A stretch of DNA of 34,533 nt from an uncultured Collinsella sp. (GTDB taxonomy: Bacteria; Actinomycetota; Coriobacteriia; Coriobacteriales; Coriobacteriaceae): the NCBI GenBank assembly GCA_902470095.1, contig CABRFG010000017.1, positions 1 to 34,533 on the forward strand, written 5' to 3'. The position numbers and the translations under genes are program-made. Below the pieces are notes generated by a model. That model was not told the DNA's origin and made no database searches. It saw nothing but the letters and a program-made list of their open reading frames with translations. How positions within the stretch are numbered: the stretch's first letter is position 1; every line of letters begins with the position of its first letter. Of this stretch, positions 15,361 to 24,386 are shown in pieces.

Positions 15361-16500
15361 CTAGCAGGCTAAATCGCGCAAAGCGTCAATCGCGGTATCG
15401 ACTTCCTCGTCCGTGTTGAAATACCCAAACGAGAAGCGAACGATACCCTGGCGCTCGGTCTCGAGTGCGCGGTGCATGAGCGGAGCGCAATGGGCGCCGG
15501 GGCGCGTCGCAATCCCCCACCCTTGCATGAGCGCGTCCGAGATCTCAGCAGAGTCGATATCACCCACGTTGAGTGAGACGATCGCCGAGCGCGACGGCTG
15601 GTCAAAGGCGCCGTAGAGCTTGATCTCCGGGATTTCGCGCACGCCAGCGAGAAAGCGATCCGCCAGCGCTCGCTCATGCGCCGCGATCGCCTCGACTCCG
15701 CCTTGCGCCTCGATAAAGTCGAGACCTGCGGAAAGTCCCGCGATGCCGTGGCCGTTGAGCGTGCCCGCCTCAAGGCGCGTGGGCCACCCAAGCGGCTGCA
15801 GAGCATCGAAGCTGTGCACGCCCGTGCCGCCCATGCCCCACGGAGCCACATCGACGCCCTCCGCCACGGCCAGGCCGCCGGTCCCCTGCGGACCCATGAG
15901 CCCCTTGTGGCCGGTAAAGCACACAATGTCGAGCCCCATGGTTTGCATATCGATATGCGCCGTACCGGCAGACTGAGAGGCATCGACGATCACCAGCGCA
16001 CCGGCCGCATGGGCGATGGCAGCCACACGCGAAACGTCGACCGCGTTGCCGGTCACATTGGAAGCGTGCGTCACCACCACGGCACGCGTACCGGGCGTGA
16101 CCAACCGCTCGAGCTCGTCGTAGTCGAGCGCGCCGTTCGCGTCGCAGCCCGCATGCTCAACCGTCACACCCTGCTCCGTCGCCAAGCGATTGAGCGGACG
16201 CAGCACGGAGTTGTGCTCAAGCACCGTCGTGACCACGCGGTCGCCGGGGCGCACCACGCCATTGATAGCGGTGTTGAGCGCCGCGGTGGAGTTGGGCGTA
16301 AAACACACATGGTCCGCCCTCGGGCAACCAAAAAGGCGCGCAAGCTTGGCGCGGCAGCCGTGGATGGTACGCGCGGCGTCAAGCGCACCCGACGTGGCAC
16401 CGCGCCCGGCATTGCCGAGCGAGCACATCGCCTGCGTCACGGCATCGATGACCGCCTGCGGCTTGTGCATGGTCGTCGCCGCGTTATCCAGATAGATCAT
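15361..16500 (-). CDS. Class V aminotransferase, cysteine desulfurase/selenocysteine lyase-like
   Basis: A 379-residue PLP enzyme of the NifS/CsdB superfamily, closest in character to the EF2568-type family often found in selenium gene clusters. It starts MIYLDNAATTMHKP. The PLP lysine lies in CFTGHKGLMGPQG, and a likely catalytic cysteine in RPGAHCAPLMH near the C terminus. Such enzymes release sulfur from cysteine or selenium from selenocysteine as an enzyme-bound persulfide/perselenide. The start at 16500 overlaps the stop of the DUF3343 gene in an ATGA. It is the last gene before the terminator. Its substrate (Cys or Sec) cannot be read from the sequence; the company of selD, YedF and DUF3343 favours selenium. 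Confidence 0.88.
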   Translation of the reverse strand: MIYLDNAATTMHKPQAVIDAVTQAMCSLGNAGRGATSGALDAARTIHGCRAKLARLFGCPRADHVCFTPNSTAALNTAINGVVRPGDRVVTTVLEHNSVLRPLNRLATEQGVTVEHAGCDANGALDYDELERLVTPGTRAVVVTHASNVTGNAVDVSRVAAIAHAAGALVIVDASQSAGTAHIDMQTMGLDIVCFTGHKGLMGPQGTGGLAVAEGVDVAPWGMGGTGVHSFDALQPLGWPTRLEAGTLNGHGIAGLSAGLDFIEAQGGVEAIAAHERALADRFLAGVREIPEIKLYGAFDQPSRSAIVSLNVGDIDSAEISDALMQGWGIATRPGAHCAPLMHRALETERQGIVRFSFGYFNTDEEVDTAIDALRDLAC

Positions 16501-16748
16501 CGCACGACCTCCCACATATCGATCACGGTATAGCCCTCGGTGGGAACGCCCGCCGCGGCGAGTTCGCCGCGCAGCAGCTCCTCATCGGCAGGCAACGCCT
16601 TCCACGCCAGACCGCAGCCGGCAGCGACCTCCCCGGGCACGGGAATCGTTCGCCCAGGAAGGCCGCGCTCGATGCATAGGGACTCGCAGCCCATGGCGGC
16701 CGCCGTGGTGGGAAACGTGATGACAAGCGCCGGGCGCTTCTCCCTCAT
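16497..16748 (-). CDS. DUF3343 family protein, putative Se/S carrier
   Basis: An 83-residue protein with the DUF3343 pattern: an N-terminal FPTTAAAMGCESL helix start, then GLPGRTIPVPGEVAAGCGLAW with the characteristic PVP...xxCG core. Members of this family typically sit next to YedF and selD, and have been proposed as sulfur/selenium carriers on that basis. The conserved Cys of GCGLAW (about residue 45) would be the carrier site. The ATG at 16748 was chosen because GGAG lies 5 nt before it; a TTG at 16763 has no ribosome site. The stop shares ATGA with the aminotransferase gene. Confidence 0.83.
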   Translation of the reverse strand: MREKRPALVITFPTTAAAMGCESLCIERGLPGRTIPVPGEVAAGCGLAWKALPADEELLRGELAAAGVPTEGYTVIDMWEVVR

Positions 16749-16767
16749 GACAACTCCAACCAATATG

Positions 16768-17394
16768 CTACGGGCGCACGACGCGCACGGCCTGCTCCAT
16801 CTTCTCCACGATCACGTACATGTTGGTGACCTCGCCCACCGCAAGCTGGTCTTTAATGCCATAGTGGTCGAGGCAGGTACCGCAGGTGAGAATCTCGACA
16901 CCCTGCTCGGCCAGGCCCTTCAGATCATCGAGCACCGGAGAGCCCTCGACGGTGAGCTTGGCGCCGCCGTTGTAGAACAGCATGGTCGCGGGCAGCTCCT
17001 CCTGCTGCGTCACGGCAAAGATGAAGGCCTTCATGAGCTTGTGGCCCAGCTCGTCGTCGCCACGGCCCATACAATCGGTGTAGACGGAAATGACGAGTTT
17101 GCCCTTGCTGGCGCTGGCACCACAGAAGGCAGCGCCATCCTGCTCGGGATCGGCCACGGCAACGGCGCCAGAAGTCGCGACGGTCACGTGCCACTCGGCG
17201 TCCGAGATCTTCTCGACCGAGGCCGTGCAGCCCTTCTCCTGCGCCATCTTGGAGATGTTCTTGACGGCGGTCTCGTTGTCGACCGAGGTCACCACGGCGC
17301 CCTCGCCGTCAAGCTGTTTGAGTGCCTTAAGCGTCTTGACGACGGGCAGCGGGCAGGCATCGCCCATGGCATTGACTTCAATTTTGGTAGACAT
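16768..17394 (-). CDS. yedF: Selenium metabolism protein YedF (TusA-DsrE-like)
   Basis: A 208-residue two-domain protein. Residues 1-75 are a TusA-like sulfurtransferase domain with the signature GDACPLPVVKTLKAL; the Cys is a plain cysteine codon. Residues about 95-208 resemble DsrE/DsrF-like folds: KLVISVYTDCMGRGDDELGHK, FYNGGAKLTVEGSPVLDDL, then ILTCGTCLDHYGIKDQ with a CxxC. This matches the full-length selenium-associated YedF type found beside selD. It is proposed to pass or hold selenium or sulfur (family inference, not proved). AAAGGA precedes the ATG; selD lies 58 nt upstream and the DUF3343 gene 19 nt downstream. Confidence 0.9.
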   Translation of the reverse strand: MSTKIEVNAMGDACPLPVVKTLKALKQLDGEGAVVTSVDNETAVKNISKMAQEKGCTASVEKISDAEWHVTVATSGAVAVADPEQDGAAFCGASASKGKLVISVYTDCMGRGDDELGHKLMKAFIFAVTQQEELPATMLFYNGGAKLTVEGSPVLDDLKGLAEQGVEILTCGTCLDHYGIKDQLAVGEVTNMYVIVEKMEQAVRVVRP

Positions 17395-17452
17395 AGTAAA
17401 TTCCTTTCGAATGAATCAATCAAGAACGATAGATAGTTGAATAAACAAACCG

Positions 17453-18502
17453 TTAACGGACAACGCGGACGGCAGGACCGCCCGGCTCCGCCTCGCACAC
17501 GCGCCCGACAACGGCGGCAACGCGCCCCTCGGCATCCAGGCGACGCGCAAGCTCATCCACATCCGCCGCGGGCGCCGCGATGAGCAAACCACCCGAGGTC
17601 TGCGGATCGTACAGCGCGTCGAGCATGCCCGGCTCCAGGTCATCGTCGGCCGTCACGCGCGGGCCAAAGAAATCCTGGTTGCGGTAGGAGCCCGCGGGGA
17701 TAATGCCCAGACGCGCCATATCAAGCACCTGGTCAAAGAGCGGCACCGCCCCCGACGCGAGCTCAATCTGCACGCCCGAGCCCTCGGCCATCTCGCACGC
17801 ATGCCCGATCAGGCCAAAGCCCGTAATGTCGGTGCAGCCGTGAAGCCCGAGTCCCTCGGCCAAACGGATCGGGGCTTCGTTGAGGGCGCGCATCGAGTCA
17901 AACATGGCTGCGGCCTCGTCCTGCTCGATAAGCTTGCCCTTAATGGCCGTGGTGATGATGCCCGAGCCGATCGCCTTGGTCAGCAGCAGGACATCGCCCA
18001 CGCGCGCGCCGCTGTTGGCGAGCATGCGGTCGAGCGCGACAAAACCGCTCACGGACAGGCCGTACTTGGGCTCGTCATCGTTGATGGTGTGGCCACCCGC
18101 GATGGAGCAACCCGCCTCGACGCACTTGTCGGCACCGCCCGCCAGAATCTGACCGGCAACCTCAACGCCCAGACAGCTCGGGATGCAAAGCAGGTTCATG
18201 GCATGGCTCGGCCGCCCGCCCATGGCGTAGATGTCCGACAGCGAGTTGGCCGCAGCGATCTGGCCAAACAGAAACGGGTCGTCGACCATCGGTGGGAAGA
18301 AGTCGATGGACTGCACGAGGCCCAAGTTCTCCCCTACGCGAAAGACACTCGCATCGTCGGAGGTATCGAACCCCACGAGCAGGTTGTCGTTATGCACATT
18401 GGGCAAGTCGCCCAGGACCTGGGCGAGGGCTCCGGGAGCCAGCTTAGCGGCTCAACCGCTCGCGGCCGTCATGGATGTGAGCTTAATGGTGTCCTTAGCC
18501 AT
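17453..18502 (-). CDS. selD: Selenide, water dikinase SelD, itself a selenoprotein (UGA at codon 17)
   Basis: Makes selenophosphate from selenide and ATP, the selenium donor for Sec-tRNA and other selenium products. A frame starting at ATG 18502 reaches TGA at 18452-18454 and continues in frame to 17453. In SGUAAK, Sec17 and Lys20 fall exactly where E. coli SelD has catalytic Cys17 and Lys20. The full product has 349 residues (E. coli 347). Later blocks include VGFDTSDDASVF, DIYAMGGRPSHAMNLLCIP, CSIAGGHTINDDEPKYGLSV and TDITGFGLIGHACEM. Its ATG overlaps the glycosyltransferase stop by 8 nt (ATGGCTAA), indicating translational coupling. The gene would be missed or truncated without Sec recoding. 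Confidence 0.96.
18428..18454 (-). promoter_or_regulatory. Sec UGA codon and possible SECIS hairpin in selD
   Basis: Counting from the UGA (18454-18452), bases 15-27 are GGCTCCCGGAGCC (18440-18428), an inverted repeat able to form a compact hairpin at the distance usual for a bacterial SECIS. The apical loop differs from the GGUCU of the fdhF element. The assignment rests on position, pairing and the Sec17 alignment. Confidence 0.65.
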
Positions 18503-19712
18503 ACGAACCCCCTTCCAACAAATCAACGACTTTAAGTATACGCCCCAGGCACGCTTCCCAAGAGACCGCCGACGGCTCGAACGTCGAAGGCGGCGCCGCA
18601 AGCGCCTGCGCGATAGCATCTGCCAGCGCGCGCTCAAACAGCGGAAGGTCGGCCGCCACGGGCGTGTCGACATCCGTCATACGCGGCGACGCCACCCACG
18701 TCACGGGAGCACCGGGAAGCATCGCCTCCATCCAGGGACGAACGCCGGGCAAATCGGTCGCCACAACTTTGCAGCCGCACGCGAGGGCCTCGATCGTCAC
18801 GAGCGGCAGACCCTCGTAAAACGAAGGCAGCACAAAGACGTCGGAACTGCGGTAGGCACGCACGAGTTCATCGCTATCCAGGCGCCCCGCCAGCGTCACC
18901 GGCACATCCGAGGCCGCGGTCAAGCGCTCGATACGCGCGTACTCGGCATCGTCCCCGCGGCCGCCCACAAGTACCAAGCCAGATGGGCGGACGCCATCGT
19001 CAATCGGCAATGACACGGCTCGAACCAGCGACTCTACGCCCTTTTTAAAACAAATCTTGCCCACGTACACAAGCGATCCCGGCCGCCTCGCCACGCTTGC
19101 GTCGCGGCAGAAGACGCGATGGTCGTAGCCCGTCCCAATCACGTGGATGCGATCGGCATCGACGCCGCACACCAGGCCAATCTGCTCAGCCTGCTCAGCA
19201 TGGAGCGCAAAGACGGCATCGAGCCGACGAACCGCACTTACGATGCGATCGCGCTCGAGCGCATGCGAACGAAGCTGGCGCAGATCGGTCGAATGGCACA
19301 CGGCAACAACCGGCACGCCCCGGACGCACTCGCGCGCCAATGCGGTCACCAGATACAGGTGATGGCAGAGCACCAGATCGGGCCGAAACTCAGCCACCGC
19401 CCGATCGATTGCAGCAGCAAATGCCCGCTCAAATGCCTTGAGCATCGAAGGCGTCAGGTCACGATAGCGTGTAGAGGGATAGGGCATGACATCGGACATA
19501 CCGCAGATGGGAAACGGCAGCTCGGGCGACTCGAACGGTACGGCAAACACGGCAGCACGCCGGTCCAGCTCGCCTTGGGTATCACCCGGTGCCGCGCCGC
19601 AAAGCACGGCGGCGCGATGCCCCGTCTCGATCTGCTCGCGCACGAGCGCGGCAAGGTAGGTGCCGCTGCCGGTGCTATCTGGTTTTTGCGCCGAGATATT
19701 GAGGATGCGCAT
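18495..19712 (-). CDS. GT4-type glycosyltransferase coupled to selD
   Basis: A 405-residue GT-B fold glycosyltransferase. The N-terminal domain begins MRILNISAQKPDSTGSGTYL, a typical acceptor-domain start with a glycine-rich loop. The C-terminal domain contains SLVYVGKICFKKGVESLVRA and the EX7E motif in PSFYEGLPLVTIEALACG, where the nucleotide sugar binds. The ATG at 19712 gives the canonical first strand and lies 14 nt after the activase stop; an open extension to 19850 is arginine-rich and rejected. Its stop overlaps the selD start by 8 nt. A glycosyltransferase that tight to selD recalls SenB, which makes selenosugars from selenophosphate, but I cannot show it belongs to that family; lipid or cell-wall glycosylation is also possible. 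Confidence 0.8.
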   Translation of the reverse strand: MRILNISAQKPDSTGSGTYLAALVREQIETGHRAAVLCGAAPGDTQGELDRRAAVFAVPFESPELPFPICGMSDVMPYPSTRYRDLTPSMLKAFERAFAAAIDRAVAEFRPDLVLCHHLYLVTALARECVRGVPVVAVCHSTDLRQLRSHALERDRIVSAVRRLDAVFALHAEQAEQIGLVCGVDADRIHVIGTGYDHRVFCRDASVARRPGSLVYVGKICFKKGVESLVRAVSLPIDDGVRPSGLVLVGGRGDDAEYARIERLTAASDVPVTLAGRLDSDELVRAYRSSDVFVLPSFYEGLPLVTIEALACGCKVVATDLPGVRPWMEAMLPGAPVTWVASPRMTDVDTPVAADLPLFERALADAIAQALAAPPSTFEPSAVSWEACLGRILKVVDLLEGGSYG

Positions 19713-19726
19713 GTCGCGGTACACCC

Positions 19727-20491
19727 CTAGGCCAAGGCGGCGGCGCGGACAGCCGCGCCGATGGCGCCGGCAAAGCGAGCCTGGGGCGAGGTGGTCACGG
19801 GCGACCCCAGTAGCTCGCCCAACCGCTCCACCACGAAGGCGTTCTCGCACAGGCCACCGGTCAGGTAGTACGGGGCGCCCGCGGCCTGCCCGGCCATGGT
19901 CGCCACGCGCGAGACCACGCTGTCGATCACGCCACGCGCAATGTTCTCGCGCGGCTCACCGCGACCGATCAGGCTGATGACCTCGCTTTCGGCAAACACC
20001 GTGCACATGCTGCTGATCTTGGTGGGCTCGCCGGAACGCGCCAGGTCGGCCATCTGCTGCTGGGAAATACCCAGACGGTCGGCCATGATCTCCAAAAAGC
20101 GCCCCGTGCCGGCGGCGCACTTGTCGTTCATGGCAAACTTGGCCACACGGCCACTTTTAAGCTGAATGACCTTGGTGTCCTGACCGCCCACGTCGATCAC
20201 GGTGCCGTGATCGCCAAACAGGCGCACGGCACCGGTGCCGTGGCAGGTGATCTCGGTCACGACCTTGTGCGCATAGGGCACGGCGACACGACCGTAGCCG
20301 GTCGCGATCACGCGCACGTCGTCGGCAGCCACGTCATAGCCGGCCGCGGCAAGCTCGCCGCGCAGATGCTCCGCCGCATCGACCGACGAATAGCCCGTCG
20401 GTATGACGCAGGTCCACGCAATGGCGCCATCCGTCTCCACCACTGCAGCCTTCGCGGCCGTCGAGCCTATGTCGATACCAATGCCAACCAC
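19727..20491 (-). CDS. ATP-dependent activase of 2-hydroxyacyl-CoA dehydratase/double-cubane type
   Basis: A 254-residue protein of the BadF/BcrAD/HgdC (YjiL-like) ASKHA ATPase family. The dimer holds one [4Fe-4S] cluster and uses ATP hydrolysis to fire a low-potential electron into its partner. Visible motifs: phosphate loop GIDIGSTAAKAAV (residues 5-17), VIDVGGQDTKVI (98-109), and the two cluster cysteines Cys125 in NDKCAAGTGRFLE and Cys163 in SSMCTVFAESEV. The length is typical of HgdC (about 260). It lies 50 nt after the double-cubane-like gene and 14 nt before the glycosyltransferase. The only activase in the window, it presumably serves both double-cubane-like proteins. Confidence 0.93.
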   Translation of the reverse strand: MVGIGIDIGSTAAKAAVVETDGAIAWTCVIPTGYSSVDAAEHLRGELAAAGYDVAADDVRVIATGYGRVAVPYAHKVVTEITCHGTGAVRLFGDHGTVIDVGGQDTKVIQLKSGRVAKFAMNDKCAAGTGRFLEIMADRLGISQQQMADLARSGEPTKISSMCTVFAESEVISLIGRGEPRENIARGVIDSVVSRVATMAGQAAGAPYYLTGGLCENAFVVERLGELLGSPVTTSPQARFAGAIGAAVRAAALA

Positions 20492-20541
20492 GACATCCTC
20501 CTTCTATACGGCAAAGCAGCTATCCTTTTGCCGCATTTGTC

Positions 20542-21705
20542 CTACAGGGTTTCGATGAAGGCGGCGATGCGGGTCTCGATCTGGCCCATGTCGCCGTTGC
20601 TGTAGTCGGTCTCGATCTTCATATACGGAATACCCGCACCCTCGACAGCCTCCTGCATGCGCGCACTCTCCACGTTAAAGGTGTGGCACGCCTGGAGCAC
20701 GCTCTCCACTACGCCATCGACGTGATACTTCTCGCACATGGCCAGCGTGTTTTCCATACGACCGTTGTTGGGCGTCATGACCGAGCAGTTGATATCCAGG
20801 TAGCGGTCGGCGATGGCGCGAAGGATGTCGGGGGCCTCCGGGTCGATCATCATGGCCGCCGTGCGCTCGCCCGAGCAGTCGTCCATGCACACGACCACAC
20901 CGCCGTTGGACTCGATGGTGCGACCGATCTTGTTGATCACGCCGCCCACCGGGCAGCCGGTGATCAGAATGCGCTTGGCATCCGCCGCGACCGGGCGCTC
21001 GCCCGCGTCGTAGGCCTCGCGCAGCTTGGCGACCTTTTGCTCCAGCTGCTGCGTATAGGCCTCGATATCAAAGCTAAACGTACCGGCAAACATGGTGCTC
21101 ATCAGGTCGACGCCGCTCATGGCCGCCGGCTGATTGGCCTGCAGCGCAAACATCTCGAGTTGGGCCGCACGCAAGCGGTTACGACGACGGGCGGCAGCGC
21201 GCAGGTCATCGTCGGTAATCGTGATGCCGTAGAAGTTCTCGAGCTCCTCCTTGAGCAGGCGGCACTCCTCGTACCAGCCTTCACGCTCATAGGCGCGATC
21301 GCGACCCTGCGGAAGATGCAGAATGTGCGTGCGCTTGAGCTCGTTGAGCAGCTCGTACATCTTCTTCTTGCCGTCGCAGGTGGTCTCACCGACGATCATG
21401 TCGCTAAAGTACGTAAACGGGCACTTTTGCGAGTAAGCAAAACCGTAGGTCGACTTGATGAGCGGGCAGAGGTTTGCCGGCAGCACCTTCTCGGCCTCGG
21501 GAATCACCTCGTCGGATGTACCGCACAAGGCCACACTTGCAGCGCCCGCGGCATCGATAATCTCGAGCGGCGTATAGCTGCACAGAAAACCGACCAGGCG
21601 ATTACCCGCCTGCTTGTAATCCTTAACGCGAATAAACGCCGCCTTGCGCTGCTCGTTGAACTCCTCAAACGTGCGCGGCAACGGCTGTTCCTCGATATCG
21701 GCCAT
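20542..21705 (-). CDS. Double-cubane/2-hydroxyacyl-CoA dehydratase D-like reductase, paralogue B
   Basis: A 387-residue member of the HgdB/FldC/YjiM superfamily. Single-gene members next to an activase include the double-cubane cluster proteins, ATP-driven reductases of small molecules. Cysteines in the N-terminal half: Cys42 (FLCSYTP), Cys61 (ALCGTSDE), Cys80 (NLCPLIKS), Cys95 (SQKCPFTYF) and Cys110 (GETTCDGKKK). The C-terminal half has ILITGCPVGGVINKIG, VVCMDDCSGER, and the end segment GIPYMKIETDYSNGDMGQIETRI typical of the family. The ATG at 21705 follows GAGAGGGGA; an extension to 21768 was rejected. It is followed by the activase. No CoA transferase or acyl-CoA dehydrogenase accompanies it, so an acyl-CoA substrate is unlikely. 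Confidence 0.87.
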   Translation of the reverse strand: MADIEEQPLPRTFEEFNEQRKAAFIRVKDYKQAGNRLVGFLCSYTPLEIIDAAGAASVALCGTSDEVIPEAEKVLPANLCPLIKSTYGFAYSQKCPFTYFSDMIVGETTCDGKKKMYELLNELKRTHILHLPQGRDRAYEREGWYEECRLLKEELENFYGITITDDDLRAAARRRNRLRAAQLEMFALQANQPAAMSGVDLMSTMFAGTFSFDIEAYTQQLEQKVAKLREAYDAGERPVAADAKRILITGCPVGGVINKIGRTIESNGGVVVCMDDCSGERTAAMMIDPEAPDILRAIADRYLDINCSVMTPNNGRMENTLAMCEKYHVDGVVESVLQACHTFNVESARMQEAVEGAGIPYMKIETDYSNGDMGQIETRIAAFIETL

Positions 21706-21781
21706 AGTAGTTCCCCTCTCTTGCACCGATATACCGACAATTAAACAACAAACCCACGCCATACCCAAAAGGAAGCATCCT

Positions 21782-22556
21782 CTAGGGAATGGCGTCGATA
21801 AGCTCCTGCGTATACGGATCGCTCGGGTGCGCGATCACGTCCTCGGCCGCGCCCTCCTCGACAAGACGACCGTGGTAGAGCACGCCAATCCGGTCGGACA
21901 TATGCCGGACCACACGCATATCATGCGTGATAAACAGCATCGCCACGCCCGTCGTGCGCTGCAGGTCGCGAAGCAAGTTGAGCACTTGGGCCTGAACGGA
22001 CACGTCTAGCGCCGAGACCGGCTCGTCGCATACCACAAGGCGCGGCTCGCAAATAAGCGCCCGTGCCAGATTGAGTCGCTGACGCTGTCCCCCCGAAAGG
22101 TCATGCGGATAGCGGTCATAATGCTATGCCAGAAGACCGACCGAGGCCAGGGCCGAGAGCGCGCGCTCATGGCGCTCATCCGCATCGCGCACGCCGGCGA
22201 TAATCAGCGGCTCCTCCAAAATGCGGCCGACACGGTTGCGCGGGTCAAAAGCCGTAGAGCTATCTTGGAATACCAGCTGGATCTCGCGGCGAAACGGTTT
22301 GCGTTCGCGCTCCGACATCGTGGCGAGGTCGTGCCCGCGATAGACAATCGAGCCGGAATCCGCACGCTCGAGACCACAGATCAGGCGTCCAGTCGTCGAC
22401 TTGCCCGATCCGGATTCGCCAACCAGGCCATAGACCTCGCCCGGCGCGATCTCAAACGACAGATCGTCCACGGCGGTAAAGGCCTGACGCTTAAAACCTG
22501 AGCCCGGCATGGGATACGCTTTAGTCAGATGTGAGACCCTAAGCAGGGCTTCGCTA

Positions 22557-22567
<11 letters not shown>
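21782..22567 (-). pseudogene. oppF: OppF/DppF-like ABC ATPase broken by an in-frame UAG
   Basis: The second ATPase of the peptide-type importer. Reading from ATG 22567 (GGGGAG just upstream) it has Walker A GLVGESGSGKST and Q-loop QLVFQDSS, then TAG at 22124-22126 (codon 148) in GLLA-stop-HYDRYPHDLSGGQRQRL. The frame continues without shift through the ABC signature LSGGQ, Walker B LVVCDEPVSALD and H-loop FITHD to the true stop at 21782; 261 codons in all. A single C-to-T change (CAG to TAG) explains it. The N-terminal fragment lacks the signature and Walker B and cannot work alone. It may be a recent nonsense mutation, a sequencing error, or suppressed UAG. Its 5' end overlaps oppD by 11 nt. 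Confidence 0.9.
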
Positions 22568-23552
<985 letters not shown>

Positions 23553-23555
23553 GGG

Positions 23556-24386
23556 CTAGTCCTCCTTGGTCTTGGGGTCGAGGGCGTCGCGCAGGCCGTC
23601 GCCGGCCAGATTGAGCGAAAGCACGCTCGCGATGATGGCCGCTGCCGGGAAGAAAATCATCCACCAGGCTTTGCGCATCACGTTCTTGCCCGCCTGCAGG
23701 ATGTTTCCCCAGCTGGCGTCGGGCGCCTTGATACCCAGGCCCAGAAACGAGAGGGCGGCCTCCGAGAGCACGGCCTCGGCAAAGACGAAGGTCGCCTGCA
23801 CCAGGAAGGGTGCCATAACGTTGGGCACGATATGCAGCCACACGATGCGCGCGGTCGAGGCACCCTGCACGCGCAGGGCCTCCACAAAGGGCTCCTCCTT
23901 GACCACCATCGCACGCGAGCGCACGATGCGCGCCATGCTGGGCGTATAGACGATGGAGAGCGCGATGATGACGTTCCAGACCGAGGCACCCATCATGGCC
24001 ATGAGTGCGATAGCCAAAAGCACGCCCGGAATGGACATAAGGCCGTCGCAGATGCGCATGAGAATATGATCGAGCCTCTCGTTGTAGCACGCATAGGCGC
24101 CGATCACCAAGCCGAGCGCACTCGTCGCAAGCGTGACGGCAATGCCAACGCCAAGCGACACGCGCGCGCCCGCGATGACGCGGGCAAGCAAGTCGCGGCC
24201 AAAGTCATCGCAGCCAAAGGGATGCGCGGGCGAAGGTGCCGAAAGTCGCAACGTCATCTCCTGCGCATTGGGATTAACCGTCCACACCAGCGGACCGACG
24301 AGCGCGATCAGCGCAATCGCCAGGAAAATGCAGCCGCCGACCACAAGCCCCTTGTTGGCAAGAGCCTTCTTAAAGTTTGTCATCAT
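23556..24386 (-). CDS. oppC: OppC/DppC-like ABC permease
   Basis: A 276-residue inner-membrane permease. One hydrophobic helix after the short basic N terminus (KGLVVGGCIFLAIALIALVG), then a periplasmic segment with PAHPFGCDDFGRDLLARVIAG, which is the classic OppC/DppC motif (HPFGTDxxGRDxxSR). The EAA loop is in FVEALRVQGASTARIVWLHI. The C terminus has GDGLRDALDPK, typical of DppC. The ATG at 24386 overlaps the oppB stop in an ATGA. It forms the translocation pore with OppB. Confidence 0.93.
   Translation of the reverse strand: MMTNFKKALANKGLVVGGCIFLAIALIALVGPLVWTVNPNAQEMTLRLSAPSPAHPFGCDDFGRDLLARVIAGARVSLGVGIAVTLATSALGLVIGAYACYNERLDHILMRICDGLMSIPGVLLAIALMAMMGASVWNVIIALSIVYTPSMARIVRSRAMVVKEEPFVEALRVQGASTARIVWLHIVPNVMAPFLVQATFVFAEAVLSEAALSFLGLGIKAPDASWGNILQAGKNVMRKAWWMIFFPAAAIIASVLSLNLAGDGLRDALDPKTKED

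Noticed and set aside
18452..18454. selD starting at 18406 as a shortened gene
   Set aside because: The upstream frame with UGA restores the catalytic Sec17-Lys20 motif and the normal length.
22124..22126. Pyrrolysine at the oppF UAG
   Set aside because: No pyl genes or PYLIS signal are visible and ABC ATPases have no known Pyl; a simple nonsense change or error is more likely.
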